Source of the DNA: an uncultured Prolixibacteraceae bacterium
GTDB taxonomy: Bacteria > Bacteroidota > Bacteroidia > Bacteroidales > Prolixibacteraceae
DNA: 64,000 nucleotides
NCBI GenBank assembly: GCA_937915865.1
Contig: CALGIG010000132.1
Coordinates: 1-64,000 of the forward strand
Reading direction: 5' to 3'
The notes beneath the pieces were generated by a model, which saw only the letters and a list, made by a program, of their open reading frames with translations, did not search any database and was not told where the DNA came from. Position numbers and translations under genes: made by a program. The stretch's first letter is position 1. Each line of letters begins with the position of its first letter. Below are positions 1-8,993 of the stretch, piece by piece.

Positions 1-443
1 ACCGACAGTTAAGCCTCTTACTAAATTTTGAAAACTAAAAACGGGAGATGGTCAATTCAATAGATTAAAATAGAAAAAGATTAATTATTCAGTAATTAGC
101 TTGGTGTCAAAATAGCTGATTGAGATCTTCTGGAAATACTAAAAAAGGTGCCAAAATAAGTCAGGTGTTCATCTTCAAAACTTCAAAAAAAGTATCAGTA
201 TTTTAAAGAAAAGTAAAATTATCCAAACATTACAAGAAGAAAATTTTAACAAAAACACTTAATTTGTGAATTAAAAATTAAGAAGCATGAAAATTCCTAG
301 CGGATTTATTGAAATGACAAAATTGGAGTTGAAATTAATCAAATCTGGATTTATCAAAAAAGACTCTTTTGGGAAACTTTTCAAAAAATCAAAAAAAACA
401 ATTGATGTTAGAAGTACAATAATTTGATTACAAAATAACAAAC
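1..443. other. AT-rich region, no convincing gene
   Basis: The stretch is strongly AT-rich and stop codons interrupt all frames. The only plus-strand frame of note is a 46-codon, lysine-rich ORF at 287-427 with no recognisable domain and a weak upstream AGAAG. I do not call it a gene. It is probably flanking DNA next to the decayed insertion sequence that follows. Confidence 0.6.
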
Positions 444-483
444 CACCGTCTAAGACGGTGATAACGAGCAAAAGGCTACGCCT
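444..483. repeat. Paired short hairpins, probable left end of the IS200/IS605 remnant
   Basis: CACCGTC-TAA-GACGGTG (444-460) is a perfect 7-bp stem with a 3-nt loop. AGGC-TAC-GCCT (473-483) is a second small stem. Both lie just upstream of the transposase remnant. IS200/IS605 elements have subterminal hairpins instead of terminal inverted repeats and these are bound by TnpA. Assignment as the left end is inference from position and structure. Confidence 0.5.
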
Positions 484-513
484 ATAAATTTGCCCTTGTT
501 AAAATATATAACT

Positions 514-891
514 ATGGGCAAATTTAGACAATTATCGCATGTGTTTTACAAATGCGAGTGTCATGTAGTTTTACGCCAAAGTACCGTTTTCGGATACTTT
601 CGGGGACAGTAAAACTTCAAGTAGAATAAGATGTCCGGGCAATATGCCAATGGAAGGATGTCGAAGTAGAAGAACTGAATGTACAGCCAGATCATGTGCA
701 TTTAGTGTGTAAAAGGGAAAATAGCGATGCGAATATTTAAATCGTATCCTGAGTTAGAACGAAAGCCATACTGGGGTAATCATTTTTGGGGAAGGGGCTA
801 TTTCATAAGCACAATAGGCTTGAATTCAGAAATGATAAAAAGGTACGTAAAGCATCAAGAACAGGAAGAAAAAAAGGAGAAGAGACGTTAG
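514..891 (+). pseudogene. tnpA: Degenerate IS200/IS605-family transposase (TnpA)
   Basis: A Y1-type (HUH) transposase can be read only by changing frame. The start MGKFRQLSHVFYKCECHVV lies in frame 1 from 514. A shift near 565-570 leads to frame 3, with TPKYRFRILSGTV, an in-frame TAA near 628, then CQWKDVEVEELNV and the HUH metal motif DHVHL near 690. A second shift with loss of the usual segment after the HUH motif returns to frame 1 at about 727, with SYPELERKPYWGNHFWGRGYF and a helix holding the candidate catalytic tyrosine (KRYVKHQE) before the stop at 891. Two frameshifts, one nonsense codon and an internal deletion make it inactive. No tnpB is visible. Confidence 0.85.
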
Positions 892-896
892 TTTTT

Positions 897-911
897 CCCT
901 CTTTTAGAGGG
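897..911. repeat. Hairpin, probable right end of the IS remnant or terminator
   Basis: CCCTC-TTTTA-GAGGG forms a 5-bp stem six bases after the transposase stop. In IS200/IS605 elements a hairpin sits at the right end soon after tnpA. A weak terminator is the alternative. Confidence 0.4.
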
Positions 912-952
912 TTCTGAAATTTAAAGCCATCTGCTCAGCAGGTGTTTGTTTA

Positions 953-1735
953 CTATAAATCAGAATAATCGGTTGGGTGAAGCAAAATTTTTACTGCTTT
1001 AGAAACGGTATTTTGATATTCAGGCAAGGCAGATAGTGTTTTCCATTCGGGATGAGTTCTGAAAGTTGCCCAGCGTTCGTCGTGCGTTGGCATGTCGGCA
1101 AATGTAGTGAGGTACATCAGGTTAGGCATGGTGCTTCCCGAAATAACTTCAGCATAAAAAACTGCATTAAAATCGAGTTTTTTGAAAAGTTTGATTTCTC
1201 CGCCTTCATTAAACATTTTTACTTTCTGTCGAAACAGATTTTCCGTTGCGCCTTCATAACTACGTAGTTCGTATATACGTTCGGAAGGAGAGGTCTTAAA
1301 AACCGGAATAATGTAATTGGGTGCATCGGGGAAAGCTTTTAGCAAAATGGATTCTTTACGGATAAAAGCCGGATTATCAAAAGGAGCGCCTAAAACTTCA
1401 GCTCCTTTGGACTGGTATTCCTTGTCAGCAAGCAAAGCATCCTGAATTTTAACAAAATGATCGAGTGAACTAAATGGTATCCAAACATAAAGCCTTTTGG
1501 TATTGGTAGTGTCGCTTTCAATAGGTTTAAAGACTCCTGCTTTTTTAATTCCTGCACGGTGCAACGCTGGTAAATAAGCATTTTTCAGAAAATTCTCTAC
1601 TTTTTCCTGTTGTGCTTTTCCTGATAGCTTAAACACCTGAATCTGATAATAGTCGGGTGATGCAGAAATGGCAGCTAATGAGATAAATAATGCAATAGAT
1701 AAGGCTAGTAAATGTTTTGAAATGCTAGGGTTCAT
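953..1735 (-). CDS. NIPSNAP-family protein with signal peptide
   Basis: 260 aa. Residues 1-26 form a signal peptide (hydrophobic ALSIALFISLAAISA before SPDYYQ), so the protein is exported to the periplasm or outer surface. Two ferredoxin-like alpha/beta repeats follow: residues about 30-130 open with YYQIQVFKLSG, and 145-255 open with IYELRSYEGATE, the typical NIPSNAP motif. The bacterial family is dimeric-barrel-like and has no settled biochemical role. The gene stands alone on the minus strand, 37 bp downstream of the phosphatase-like gene, so co-transcription is possible. Family assignment is firm, function unknown. Confidence 0.8.
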   Translation of the reverse strand: MNPSISKHLLALSIALFISLAAISASPDYYQIQVFKLSGKAQQEKVENFLKNAYLPALHRAGIKKAGVFKPIESDTTNTKRLYVWIPFSSLDHFVKIQDALLADKEYQSKGAEVLGAPFDNPAFIRKESILLKAFPDAPNYIIPVFKTSPSERIYELRSYEGATENLFRQKVKMFNEGGEIKLFKKLDFNAVFYAEVISGSTMPNLMYLTTFADMPTHDERWATFRTHPEWKTLSALPEYQNTVSKAVKILLHPTDYSDL

Positions 1736-1772
1736 GGTTAGTAATTTAAATTAAATGACTAAATGTAGAAAA

Positions 1773-2210
1773 TTATTTGACATTTAATTCTTTCATCAAA
1801 ATTCTGCTGTAGAAATAATCCAATTCACTTTTTATTTCATCCCTAATATTTTGGTAAACGTAAATAAGTTGTTCTTCGTTACTACTGGCTTTCTTCGGAT
1901 TATCAAAATTCAAATGGATTTTATGTTTGGCTGCTATATTGACAGTCTCAATCTTGTCCTTGGTCCCATCGCAAACTGTGATTAGATAGTCGAATTCCTT
2001 GCCTTCAAATTCATGATAACTTCTTGGCTTTTTGGCGCTGATATCAATACCCATTTCATGCATTACAGTAATTGCCATTGGATCAGTATATTCATCGGGG
2101 TGAAGGCCTGACGAATATACTTCAAGTGAACGATTTATTTTTTGCAAAAAAGCCTCTGCCATCAAGCTTCGGCAAGAATTACCGCCGGTACAAAGGAAGA
2201 GAATTTTCAT
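1773..2210 (-). CDS. Low-molecular-weight phosphatase / arsenate reductase-like protein
   Basis: 145 aa from the ATG at 2210, preceded by AAGAACAG; the open frame runs 14 codons further upstream but that part lacks family similarity. The N-terminus MKILFLCTGGNSCRSLMAEA is the P-loop of the LMW-PTP/thioredoxin-coupled ArsC superfamily, and VCDGTKDK near residue 80 corresponds to the loop that carries a second redox cysteine in ArsC. The family removes phosphate from tyrosine or reduces arsenate. The P-loop reads C-TGGNSC-R, one residue longer than canonical CX5R, which may affect activity. No arsenic-resistance gene is adjacent. Confidence 0.75.
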   Translation of the reverse strand: MKILFLCTGGNSCRSLMAEAFLQKINRSLEVYSSGLHPDEYTDPMAITVMHEMGIDISAKKPRSYHEFEGKEFDYLITVCDGTKDKIETVNIAAKHKIHLNFDNPKKASSNEEQLIYVYQNIRDEIKSELDYFYSRILMKELNVK

Positions 2211-2469
2211 TAACTGTTCTTTTTTTGAAAAATTCAGTAAAAGATACGTCATTTACATCAGATAAAAAATGTGAATAATTAGTTTTGTTTTTGAAAATTA
2301 GGGCTTTAGCTCTGTTTTAAAGCATGTTTGAATGTAGTGTTTGTTCTTGAATAAGAATTTTATCGATTTGTATTTACTTTGTAATCTTTCAAGAAATTTA
2401 CTACAAATGTTCTGGCAGATTTTCATCTGTATTTCATCTGGCTGTATAATAACTATTTATATTTTAATC

Positions 2470-4494
2470 ATGAGAAAATTTAACTACTTGTTTTTGATGC
2501 TTTTATTGATTGTATCTATGTCGTGCCAAAAGCCCAGGCCAAAGTCGATAGCCATTAATCTGGCCGACATGGACACATCAGTCAATCCGGCAAACGACTT
2601 TGAGAATTACGCCAATGCCGGTTGGAAGAAACGTTTCCCAATTCCTAATGAAAAGAGCCGCTTTGGGTCGTTCGATTTACTTGCTGATACTGGCGAAGTC
2701 CAGGTTCAGAAATTAATTACTGAAATTGCAAAAACGAAGCAACAGCCCGGATCAATCGGACAAAAAATTGCAGATTTTTACAATACAGGAATGGACACAG
2801 CCAAAATCGAAACTGAAGGTCTTTCTCAACTTAGGCCTATTTTCGAGGAGATAAATGCTATTCAGAATAACGAACAGTTGATGAAAGTAGTGGCCGATTT
2901 ACATACCAAAGGTGTAGGGGCTATGTATGTAATTTACTCGGAGGCCGATCAGAAAAATTCGCAAATGGTGGTTGCCTATTTACGCCAGGGCGGACTGGGA
3001 ATGCCCGACCGCGATTATTACAAGAAAAACGATGAGCAAAGCAAAAAAATTCAGGAAGCCTACAAGGAGCATCTCGAAAAAATGTTTGTGCTTGCCGGGC
3101 TTGATCCTGCAACCGCTAAAATAAACGTTGGACTGGTTTATAACCTTGAAAACCGGTTGGCTTCCAAATCGATGACAAGGCTTGAAATGCGTGATCCGAA
3201 TAGCACCTATCACAAAATGAATGTGGATGGCTTGCAAAAGGTTTCTCCTGAGATCAATTGGACAGTTCATTTTCAGGATTTGGGACTGAATAATCCGGGC
3301 GATTTTATTGTTTGCCAGCCTGATTTCTTTTCCGAATTGGGAAAAATGACAAAAGATATTCCTGTTGAGACTTGGAAAGTTTATTTGCAATGGCAGGTTT
3401 TGAGAAGTACAAGTTCGTATTTACCAACTGCTTTTGTGAACGAGAACTTTAATTTCTTTGGAAAAGCTTTGACAGGGCAAGTAGCCCAACGACCACGTTG
3501 GAAAAGGGTTCAGAGTGCAACAAACGGTGCTTTAAGCGAGGCGCTTGGCCAAATGTATGTACAGAAGTATTTCCCTGCCGAATCAAAAAAACGTATGCTG
3601 AATTTAGTTGGCAATCTTCGTACTTCATTGGGAGAACGGATAAAACAATTGGTTTGGATGAGCGATGAAACCAAAGCAAAAGCGCTGGAAAAACTTGATG
3701 CTATTACAGTAAAAATAGGGTATCCGGACAAATGGAGAGATTACTCTGCGTTGGAAGTTACAGATAAATCATTTCTTGGAAATGTATTGACTGCAAGAAA
3801 ATTTGATTTTAATTTCATGATTGGAAAAGTAAATAAACCTGTGGATAAAACACAATGGTTGATGCCGCCACAAATGGTTAATGCTTACTATGAGCCAACT
3901 GCCAACGAAATTGTTTTCCCGGCGGCTATTTTGCAACCGCCCTTCTTTTATGTTGATGGCGATGATGCTGTAAATTATGGTGCCATTGGAGTTGTTATTG
4001 GCCACGAAATGACGCATGGTTTTGATGATCAGGGACGATTGTACGACAAAGTAGGTAATTTATCGGAATGGTGGACCGCTGAAGATTCCAAGCGATTTAG
4101 AGAAAGGGCACAAATCCTTGTTGAGCAGTACAATAATTTTACAGTTTTAGATACACTTAAAGCGAATGGGCAATTGTCGTTGGGCGAGAATATTGCCGAT
4201 TTGGGCGGATTGAATATAGCTTATAATGCGTTACAGAAAGTGCTGACAGGCAAGGAGGAACCAATCGATGGTTTCACTCCAAACCAAAGGTTTTTCCTGG
4301 CCTATGCTCACCTTTGGGCGCAAAATATCCGCGACAAAGAAATTATTCGCCGTACGAAAGAGGATGTTCATTCGCTTGGCAGGTTCCGTGTTCTGGGGCC
4401 ATTGAGGAACTTACCTGAATTCTACCAGGCATTCAACGTGAAAGACGGTGATTACATGTTCCTGAAAGAAAACGAGCGGGCAGTGATCTGGTAG
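2470..4494 (+). CDS. pepO: M13-family zinc metallopeptidase (neprilysin/PepO-like) lipoprotein
   Basis: 674 aa from the ATG at 2470. The frame is open from 2341, but the first 43 codons precede a clear lipoprotein signal (MRKFNYLFLMLLLIVSMSC, Cys19) and are dropped. M13 features: N-terminal M13_N domain (about 35-420), NAYYEPTANEIVFPAAILQ preceding the active site, HEMTH at residues 512-516 (two zinc ligands and the catalytic Glu513), and ENIAD at 573-577 with the third zinc ligand Glu573. It ends in W like many family members. Expected role: endopeptidase for small peptides at the membrane surface. Convergent with ndh, with a shared terminator. Confidence 0.93.
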   Translation: MRKFNYLFLMLLLIVSMSCQKPRPKSIAINLADMDTSVNPANDFENYANAGWKKRFPIPNEKSRFGSFDLLADTGEVQVQKLITEIAKTKQQPGSIGQKIADFYNTGMDTAKIETEGLSQLRPIFEEINAIQNNEQLMKVVADLHTKGVGAMYVIYSEADQKNSQMVVAYLRQGGLGMPDRDYYKKNDEQSKKIQEAYKEHLEKMFVLAGLDPATAKINVGLVYNLENRLASKSMTRLEMRDPNSTYHKMNVDGLQKVSPEINWTVHFQDLGLNNPGDFIVCQPDFFSELGKMTKDIPVETWKVYLQWQVLRSTSSYLPTAFVNENFNFFGKALTGQVAQRPRWKRVQSATNGALSEALGQMYVQKYFPAESKKRMLNLVGNLRTSLGERIKQLVWMSDETKAKALEKLDAITVKIGYPDKWRDYSALEVTDKSFLGNVLTARKFDFNFMIGKVNKPVDKTQWLMPPQMVNAYYEPTANEIVFPAAILQPPFFYVDGDDAVNYGAIGVVIGHEMTHGFDDQGRLYDKVGNLSEWWTAEDSKRFRERAQILVEQYNNFTVLDTLKANGQLSLGENIADLGGLNIAYNALQKVLTGKEEPIDGFTPNQRFFLAYAHLWAQNIRDKEIIRRTKEDVHSLGRFRVLGPLRNLPEFYQAFNVKDGDYMFLKENERAVIW

Positions 4495-4522
4495 TTTGGC
4501 TTTTCGCAAAATACCTGAAGAG

Positions 4523-4577
4523 AGTCATTAGTCACTGGTCATTTTTGTAATGAAGACTGGCTAATGACTTTTTTATT
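4523..4577. terminator. Bidirectional terminator between pepO and ndh
   Basis: AGTCATTAG (4523-4531) pairs with CTAATGACT (4561-4569), an inner ACTGG/CTGG stretch adds some pairing, and TTTTTTATTTT follows on the plus strand. It lies between two convergent genes. Confidence 0.75.
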
Positions 4578-5885
4578 TTAATCTGTTACTTTCTTTTCAG
4601 GCTTTTCTTTCCTGGCAGCCCACAGAATCAACCTTAGTGATTGGTCGTAGGTCATGTAATTCCACATCCAGTTGATGAAAATAAGCAGGCGGTTTTTTAC
4701 ACCAACAATAGCCATCAGGTGAACGAACATCCAGGTTAACCATGCAATAAAGCCAGAAAATTCCAGAAAAGGTAAATCGGCAACTGCCCGGTTGCGTCCA
4801 ATGGTGGCCATCGATCCTTTGTCGGTGTATTTAAAAGGTTTTAAATCAGCTTTCTTCTTGATGGCTTTGAAGTTTCGGGCCAGGTTAGCTCCCTGTTGAA
4901 TGGCTACCTGTGCTACTTGAGGATGTCCGTTGGGGTAACTTTCGGTAGACATAATCGAAGTGTCGCCGATGGCAAAAACATCTTCCAATCCTTTTACCCG
5001 GTTAAACTCATCAACCAAAATGCGACGGGCTCTGCCAATCGATTCGTCAGGTATACCTGGAGGAACAACTCCGCTGATTCCAGCCGCCCAGATAACGAGT
5101 TTTGTTTTTATTTCCTCGCCATCACCAAGCTTTAGTATTTCACCATCGTAATCAACAACGCGGGTGTTAACTCGTACTTTAATTCCGAGGCGTTTCAGGT
5201 AAAAGAGCGATTTTTCTGAAGCATGTTTCGACATGTTGGCCAGCAACGACGGTGAACCTTCGATAATGCTAACCTGCATCAGGTCCATGTTCAAATCAGG
5301 ATAATCTTTTGGCAGAACGAATTCTTTCATTTCGGCAATGGCGCCGGCAATTTCAACGCCAGTTGGCCCGCCGCCTACCACAACTACGTTTAATAGTGCT
5401 TTTTTCTCTTCTTCAAATTCATCGAAAAGGGTAACCGCTTTTTCTAAATTGGAAAGAATATGATTTCGTAACGACATAGCTTCGGCCACCGATTTCATCG
5501 GAATAGCATGTTTTTCAAGGTTTTTCATTCCAAAGAAATTGGAATTTACACCTGTGGCAATCACCAAATAGTCGTACCAAACTGTATCGAGGCTGGTATG
5601 TATTTCTTTCTTTTCAGTATCAATAGCGAAAACCTTGGCAACGCGTATATAAACATCTTTTCGGCTCTGAAATATTTTTCGGAGAGGGAAGAGTATTGAG
5701 CTTGGCTCAAGTCCGGAACTGGCAACCTGGTAAAACAACGGCTGAAACTGGTGGTAGTTGTTCTGGTCGATAAGTACAATCTGAAAGCCCGAACCAACCA
5801 GTTTTTTTGCCAGTTTTAAACCGGCAAATCCGGCACCAATAATTACAATTCGCTTTTTTGCTGTTTCAGGTATGTTGACTGACAT
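4578..5885 (-). CDS. ndh: NADH dehydrogenase type II (NAD(P)/FAD-dependent oxidoreductase)
   Basis: 435 aa. RIVIIGAGFAGLKLAKKL (residues 12-29) is the FAD-binding GxGxxG fold. NVVVVGGGPTGVEIAGAIAEM near residue 165 is the NADH-binding fold, and EDVFAIGDTS near 310 is the second FAD motif. The C-terminal about 60 residues (IAWLTWMFVHLMAIVG, then LLIFINWMWNYM) are aromatic and amphipathic, typical of the membrane-attachment region. The enzyme passes electrons from NADH to quinone without pumping protons. Single gene, divergent from GH97 over 291 bp. Confidence 0.92.
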   Translation of the reverse strand: MSVNIPETAKKRIVIIGAGFAGLKLAKKLVGSGFQIVLIDQNNYHQFQPLFYQVASSGLEPSSILFPLRKIFQSRKDVYIRVAKVFAIDTEKKEIHTSLDTVWYDYLVIATGVNSNFFGMKNLEKHAIPMKSVAEAMSLRNHILSNLEKAVTLFDEFEEEKKALLNVVVVGGGPTGVEIAGAIAEMKEFVLPKDYPDLNMDLMQVSIIEGSPSLLANMSKHASEKSLFYLKRLGIKVRVNTRVVDYDGEILKLGDGEEIKTKLVIWAAGISGVVPPGIPDESIGRARRILVDEFNRVKGLEDVFAIGDTSIMSTESYPNGHPQVAQVAIQQGANLARNFKAIKKKADLKPFKYTDKGSMATIGRNRAVADLPFLEFSGFIAWLTWMFVHLMAIVGVKNRLLIFINWMWNYMTYDQSLRLILWAARKEKPEKKVTD

Positions 5886-6176
5886 TTGTTTGGTTTTAGT
5901 TTGTGTTTTACGACATAAATTAAACGTTTATCATAGCGAAGAGGTTGTTTTTCTTACGTTAATTAATCGTTGCTCAAGCATTAAATCTATTATTTACAAA
6001 GGGTTTAAAGTAAATAATTGTGATGAACAAAAGGTCCTGTTTTTTCAGGTTAATTTTAATGAATATTTATTGGTTTCCTAAAATAGTTTGAGATAAAAAG
6101 ATAAGTGTTATTTTTACGTTTTTAAATTCAGAAAGCCAATTTTGTTCCTATAAAGTAACTAGCTAAACTATTCGGT
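5886..6176. other. Divergent intergenic region between ndh and the GH97 gene
   Basis: 291 bp, AT-rich, separating two divergent genes, so it must carry both promoters. I could not assign a good Bacteroidota -33/-7 pair. The small open frames here have no family features. Confidence 0.5.
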
Positions 6177-8117
6177 ATGATGAAGAAATTTATTCTTTTC
6201 GTTTTTTGCCTGATGTCTATTGTGGCTATTACCAGGGCTCAGATTTCGGTTATTTCTCCCCATGCTATGGCCGAAGTACGAATTGAGACTGGCGAACAGA
6301 TTATTTATCGTGTAGATTATAATGGAAAGCCCATAGTAACAAATTCAACTATCAAGTTTGAATTCAGGCAGGCTGCCCCGATTGCTAAAGATTTTGTTGT
6401 ACTCAAAACATCGGTAAAAGAGATTAATGAGACATGGGAACCAGTATTAAAAAGGCAATCTTTAATACTGAATAATTGCAATGAACTAACAATTCAACTT
6501 CAGGAAAGGAGATTCCCCCGGCGAATATTTAATCTGGTTTTTCGTGCTTATGATGATGGCGTGGCTTTTCGTACCGAATTTACCGGACCTGATAATAAGC
6601 ACGAATATGTGATTTCCGATGAGCTTGTTACATTCAACTTTACTGGCGATCACTATTGTTGGGCTGCCAACCATGGTTCTTATCGGTCGTCGCAGGAGAA
6701 CGAATTTTTCAAGCGTAAAATATCAGAAATAACCGACCAAATGGTTATTGGGTTGCCTATGACAGTTAAAGTTGCCGATGATTGTTATGCCGCAATTACC
6801 GAGGCTGAGATTGACGATTACGCCGGGATGTACCTGAAACCCGGACATTCTGATAATGGATTTTCAGTTCGGTCGAGTTTATCGCCGCTGCCTAAGCAGC
6901 CTGATAATGGGGACAGAGTAAAATTCAAATTTCCTCATAAAACACCATGGCGGGTAATTATGCTTGGTAATTCGCCAGCCAAATTGGTTGAATCAGAAAT
7001 TGTAATGAACCTGAACCCGCCTTGTGCCATTGCCGACCCGTCGTGGATAAATCCTGGCATGTGTGCCTGGGACCATTGGTGGAGCGGTGAAGTAAAAATG
7101 GATAATGAAACCATCAAAACGTACATCGATCTGGCCTCGGAAATGGGCTGGCCTTACCAGTTGATCGACTGGCAATGGTATGGACCATTCAATACTCCTG
7201 AAGCTAACATTACCAGTATTGCCCCGCAACTCGATATGCCCGGGATACTGGCTTATGCCAAAAGCAAAAATGTTAAATGCTGGCTATGGCTGTATAATAC
7301 TGATGTTGATCGCAGTGATTGGGACAAAGTTTGTGCCCTGTACGAAAGCTGGGGCATTGCTGGCGTGAAAATTGATTTTATGGATAGCGACGATCAGCAA
7401 ATGGTTAATTGGTATCACAGCATTGTAAAAACTGCAGCAGCTCATCATCTTATGGTTGATTTTCATGGAGCATATAAACCTGATGGCTTCCGGCGAACCT
7501 ATCCGAACCTGGTTACGCGCGAAGGCGTTTTGGGTAACGAGTACAACAAATGGTCGTTGCGGGTAACTCCCGAACATGTGACCACATTGCCTTTTACCAG
7601 AATGCTGGCCGGACCGATGGATTTTACTCCGGGAGGATTTTTGAACCGTACTCCTGAAAAGTTTCAGAACGGTACTCCTGCCCAGGTATTAGGAACACGG
7701 GCTATGCAGCTGGCGGAGTTCGTGGTTTTCGATAGTCCGTTTATGGTTGCCTGCGATCATCCTGATAACTACAAAGGTCAATTGGGCGTTGAATTCCTGA
7801 AGAAAATAAAAACAATGTGGGATGAAACCCGGATTTTGAACGGACAAATTGGAGAGTACATTACTTCTGCCCGTCGTTCGGGAAAAGAATGGTTTATTGG
7901 TTCTTTGAACAATAGTGAAGCCAGAACCCTGGAAATAAAGCTCGATTTTTTGGTTAGCGGAAAATATAAGATGGTGGCATTTCAGGATGATCCTGAATCG
8001 GGAGTGGATGCTGAAAAAGTAATGCGAACATCGAAAGATGTGGCAAAAGGCGATGTTTTGAAATTTGAAATGGCTCCGGGAGGTGGCTTTGCCGCTTATT
8101 TGGTACCTGTAAAATAA
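6177..8117 (+). CDS. Glycoside hydrolase family 97, retaining type
   Basis: 646 aa with a signal peptide (cleavage after ITRA, before Q). GH97 architecture: N-terminal beta-sandwich (about 25-280), TIM barrel (about 290-560, with PSWINPGMCAWDHWWSG and KCWLWLYN), C-terminal beta domain. GVKIDFMDSDDQQ places Asp400 where retaining GH97 enzymes have their nucleophile; inverting SusB-type enzymes lack this Asp. Glu455 in EGVLGNEYNKW is 55 residues later, the same spacing as the D415/E470 pair I recall for Bacteroides BT1871. It should therefore act on alpha-galactoside or beta-L-arabinopyranoside ends rather than alpha-glucosides. The next genes are araD and araB, which favours an arabinose role. 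Start at 6177 or the adjacent ATG at 6180. Confidence 0.9.
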   Translation: MMKKFILFVFCLMSIVAITRAQISVISPHAMAEVRIETGEQIIYRVDYNGKPIVTNSTIKFEFRQAAPIAKDFVVLKTSVKEINETWEPVLKRQSLILNNCNELTIQLQERRFPRRIFNLVFRAYDDGVAFRTEFTGPDNKHEYVISDELVTFNFTGDHYCWAANHGSYRSSQENEFFKRKISEITDQMVIGLPMTVKVADDCYAAITEAEIDDYAGMYLKPGHSDNGFSVRSSLSPLPKQPDNGDRVKFKFPHKTPWRVIMLGNSPAKLVESEIVMNLNPPCAIADPSWINPGMCAWDHWWSGEVKMDNETIKTYIDLASEMGWPYQLIDWQWYGPFNTPEANITSIAPQLDMPGILAYAKSKNVKCWLWLYNTDVDRSDWDKVCALYESWGIAGVKIDFMDSDDQQMVNWYHSIVKTAAAHHLMVDFHGAYKPDGFRRTYPNLVTREGVLGNEYNKWSLRVTPEHVTTLPFTRMLAGPMDFTPGGFLNRTPEKFQNGTPAQVLGTRAMQLAEFVVFDSPFMVACDHPDNYKGQLGVEFLKKIKTMWDETRILNGQIGEYITSARRSGKEWFIGSLNNSEARTLEIKLDFLVSGKYKMVAFQDDPESGVDAEKVMRTSKDVAKGDVLKFEMAPGGGFAAYLVPVK

Positions 8118-8190
8118 AACGGTGGAGCGTTTTGGGCTGTGTTTTTCGCAACTTGAAACCTGAAACTTTGAACTTGAAACTAAAAGAAAT

Positions 8191-8877
8191 ATGCTCGAAC
8201 AATTAAAAGAAGAAGTTTGGAAAGCTAATCTCGATTTGGTAAAACACGGATTGGTGATTTTTACCTGGGGAAATGTGAGTGGCATCGACCGCGAAAAAGG
8301 ACTGGTAGCCATTAAGCCAAGCGGTGTTTCGTATGATGTGATGAAATCTTCGGATATGGTTATTCTCGATTTGGAAGGTCGCATAGTGGAAGGTAACCTT
8401 AAACCATCGAGTGATGCGCCAACCCACGTCGAATTGTACCGAAATTTCCTGAATATTGGTGGAATTGTGCACACACATTCCGAATGGGGCACCAGCTGGG
8501 CTCAGGCCGGTAAAGGTATCCCGGCGGTTGGGACCACGCACGCCGATTATTTTTATGGTGAAATTCCATGTACCCGAAAGATGACTGAAGCTGAAATAAA
8601 AGGAGAATACGAACTTGAAACAGGTAAAGTAATAGTTGAAACTTTTAATGGTTTTGATCCTGATATGATTCCCGGAGTATTGGTGAACAATCATGCACCC
8701 TTTAGCTGGGGCAAAAATGCTGATGATGCTGTTCACAATGCGGTGGTTTTGGAAGAGGTAGCTAAAATGACTTTCCGCAGTTTGCAGTTAAACCCAGCAA
8801 CCACAATGGATCAGGTGTTGCTCGACAAGCATTTCTTGCGGAAACATGGCAAAAATGCCTATTACGGCCAGAAATAG
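8191..8877 (+). CDS. araD: L-ribulose-5-phosphate 4-epimerase
   Basis: 228 aa, close to the 231 aa of the E. coli enzyme. Class II aldolase/AraD fold: TWGNVSGIDRE near residue 25, IKPSGVSYD near 45, SSDAPTHVELYRNF near 75 and GIVHTHSEWGT near 93 (zinc-ligand histidines), then NNHAPFSWG near 168 with a further ligand His. It converts L-ribulose 5-phosphate to D-xylulose 5-phosphate, the last step of bacterial L-arabinose catabolism. It lies 73 bp after GH97 and 116 bp before araB on the same strand. Confidence 0.94.
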   Translation: MLEQLKEEVWKANLDLVKHGLVIFTWGNVSGIDREKGLVAIKPSGVSYDVMKSSDMVILDLEGRIVEGNLKPSSDAPTHVELYRNFLNIGGIVHTHSEWGTSWAQAGKGIPAVGTTHADYFYGEIPCTRKMTEAEIKGEYELETGKVIVETFNGFDPDMIPGVLVNNHAPFSWGKNADDAVHNAVVLEEVAKMTFRSLQLNPATTMDQVLLDKHFLRKHGKNAYYGQK

Positions 8878-8993
8878 CAGGCTCTTATCTTTTTGTGGTG
8901 AAAAAAGTATATACTGTCGGCAACTTGTAATTAACATTGAACCAAGCAGAATTTTATTTTTAAATCGAAAACTTAAATATTAAAACCAATAAA

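Noticed and set aside
287..427. 46-codon lysine-rich plus-strand ORF
   Set aside because: No domain, weak ribosome-binding site, AT-rich surroundings; indistinguishable from chance.
2341..2469. 43-residue N-terminal extension of the M13 peptidase
   Set aside because: A complete lipoprotein signal with Cys19 begins at the ATG at 2470; the extension would block export.
7689..8492. Long minus-strand ORF (267 codons)
   Set aside because: Lies antisense across the end of GH97 and the start of araD; no family motifs, no signal or ribosome-binding site.
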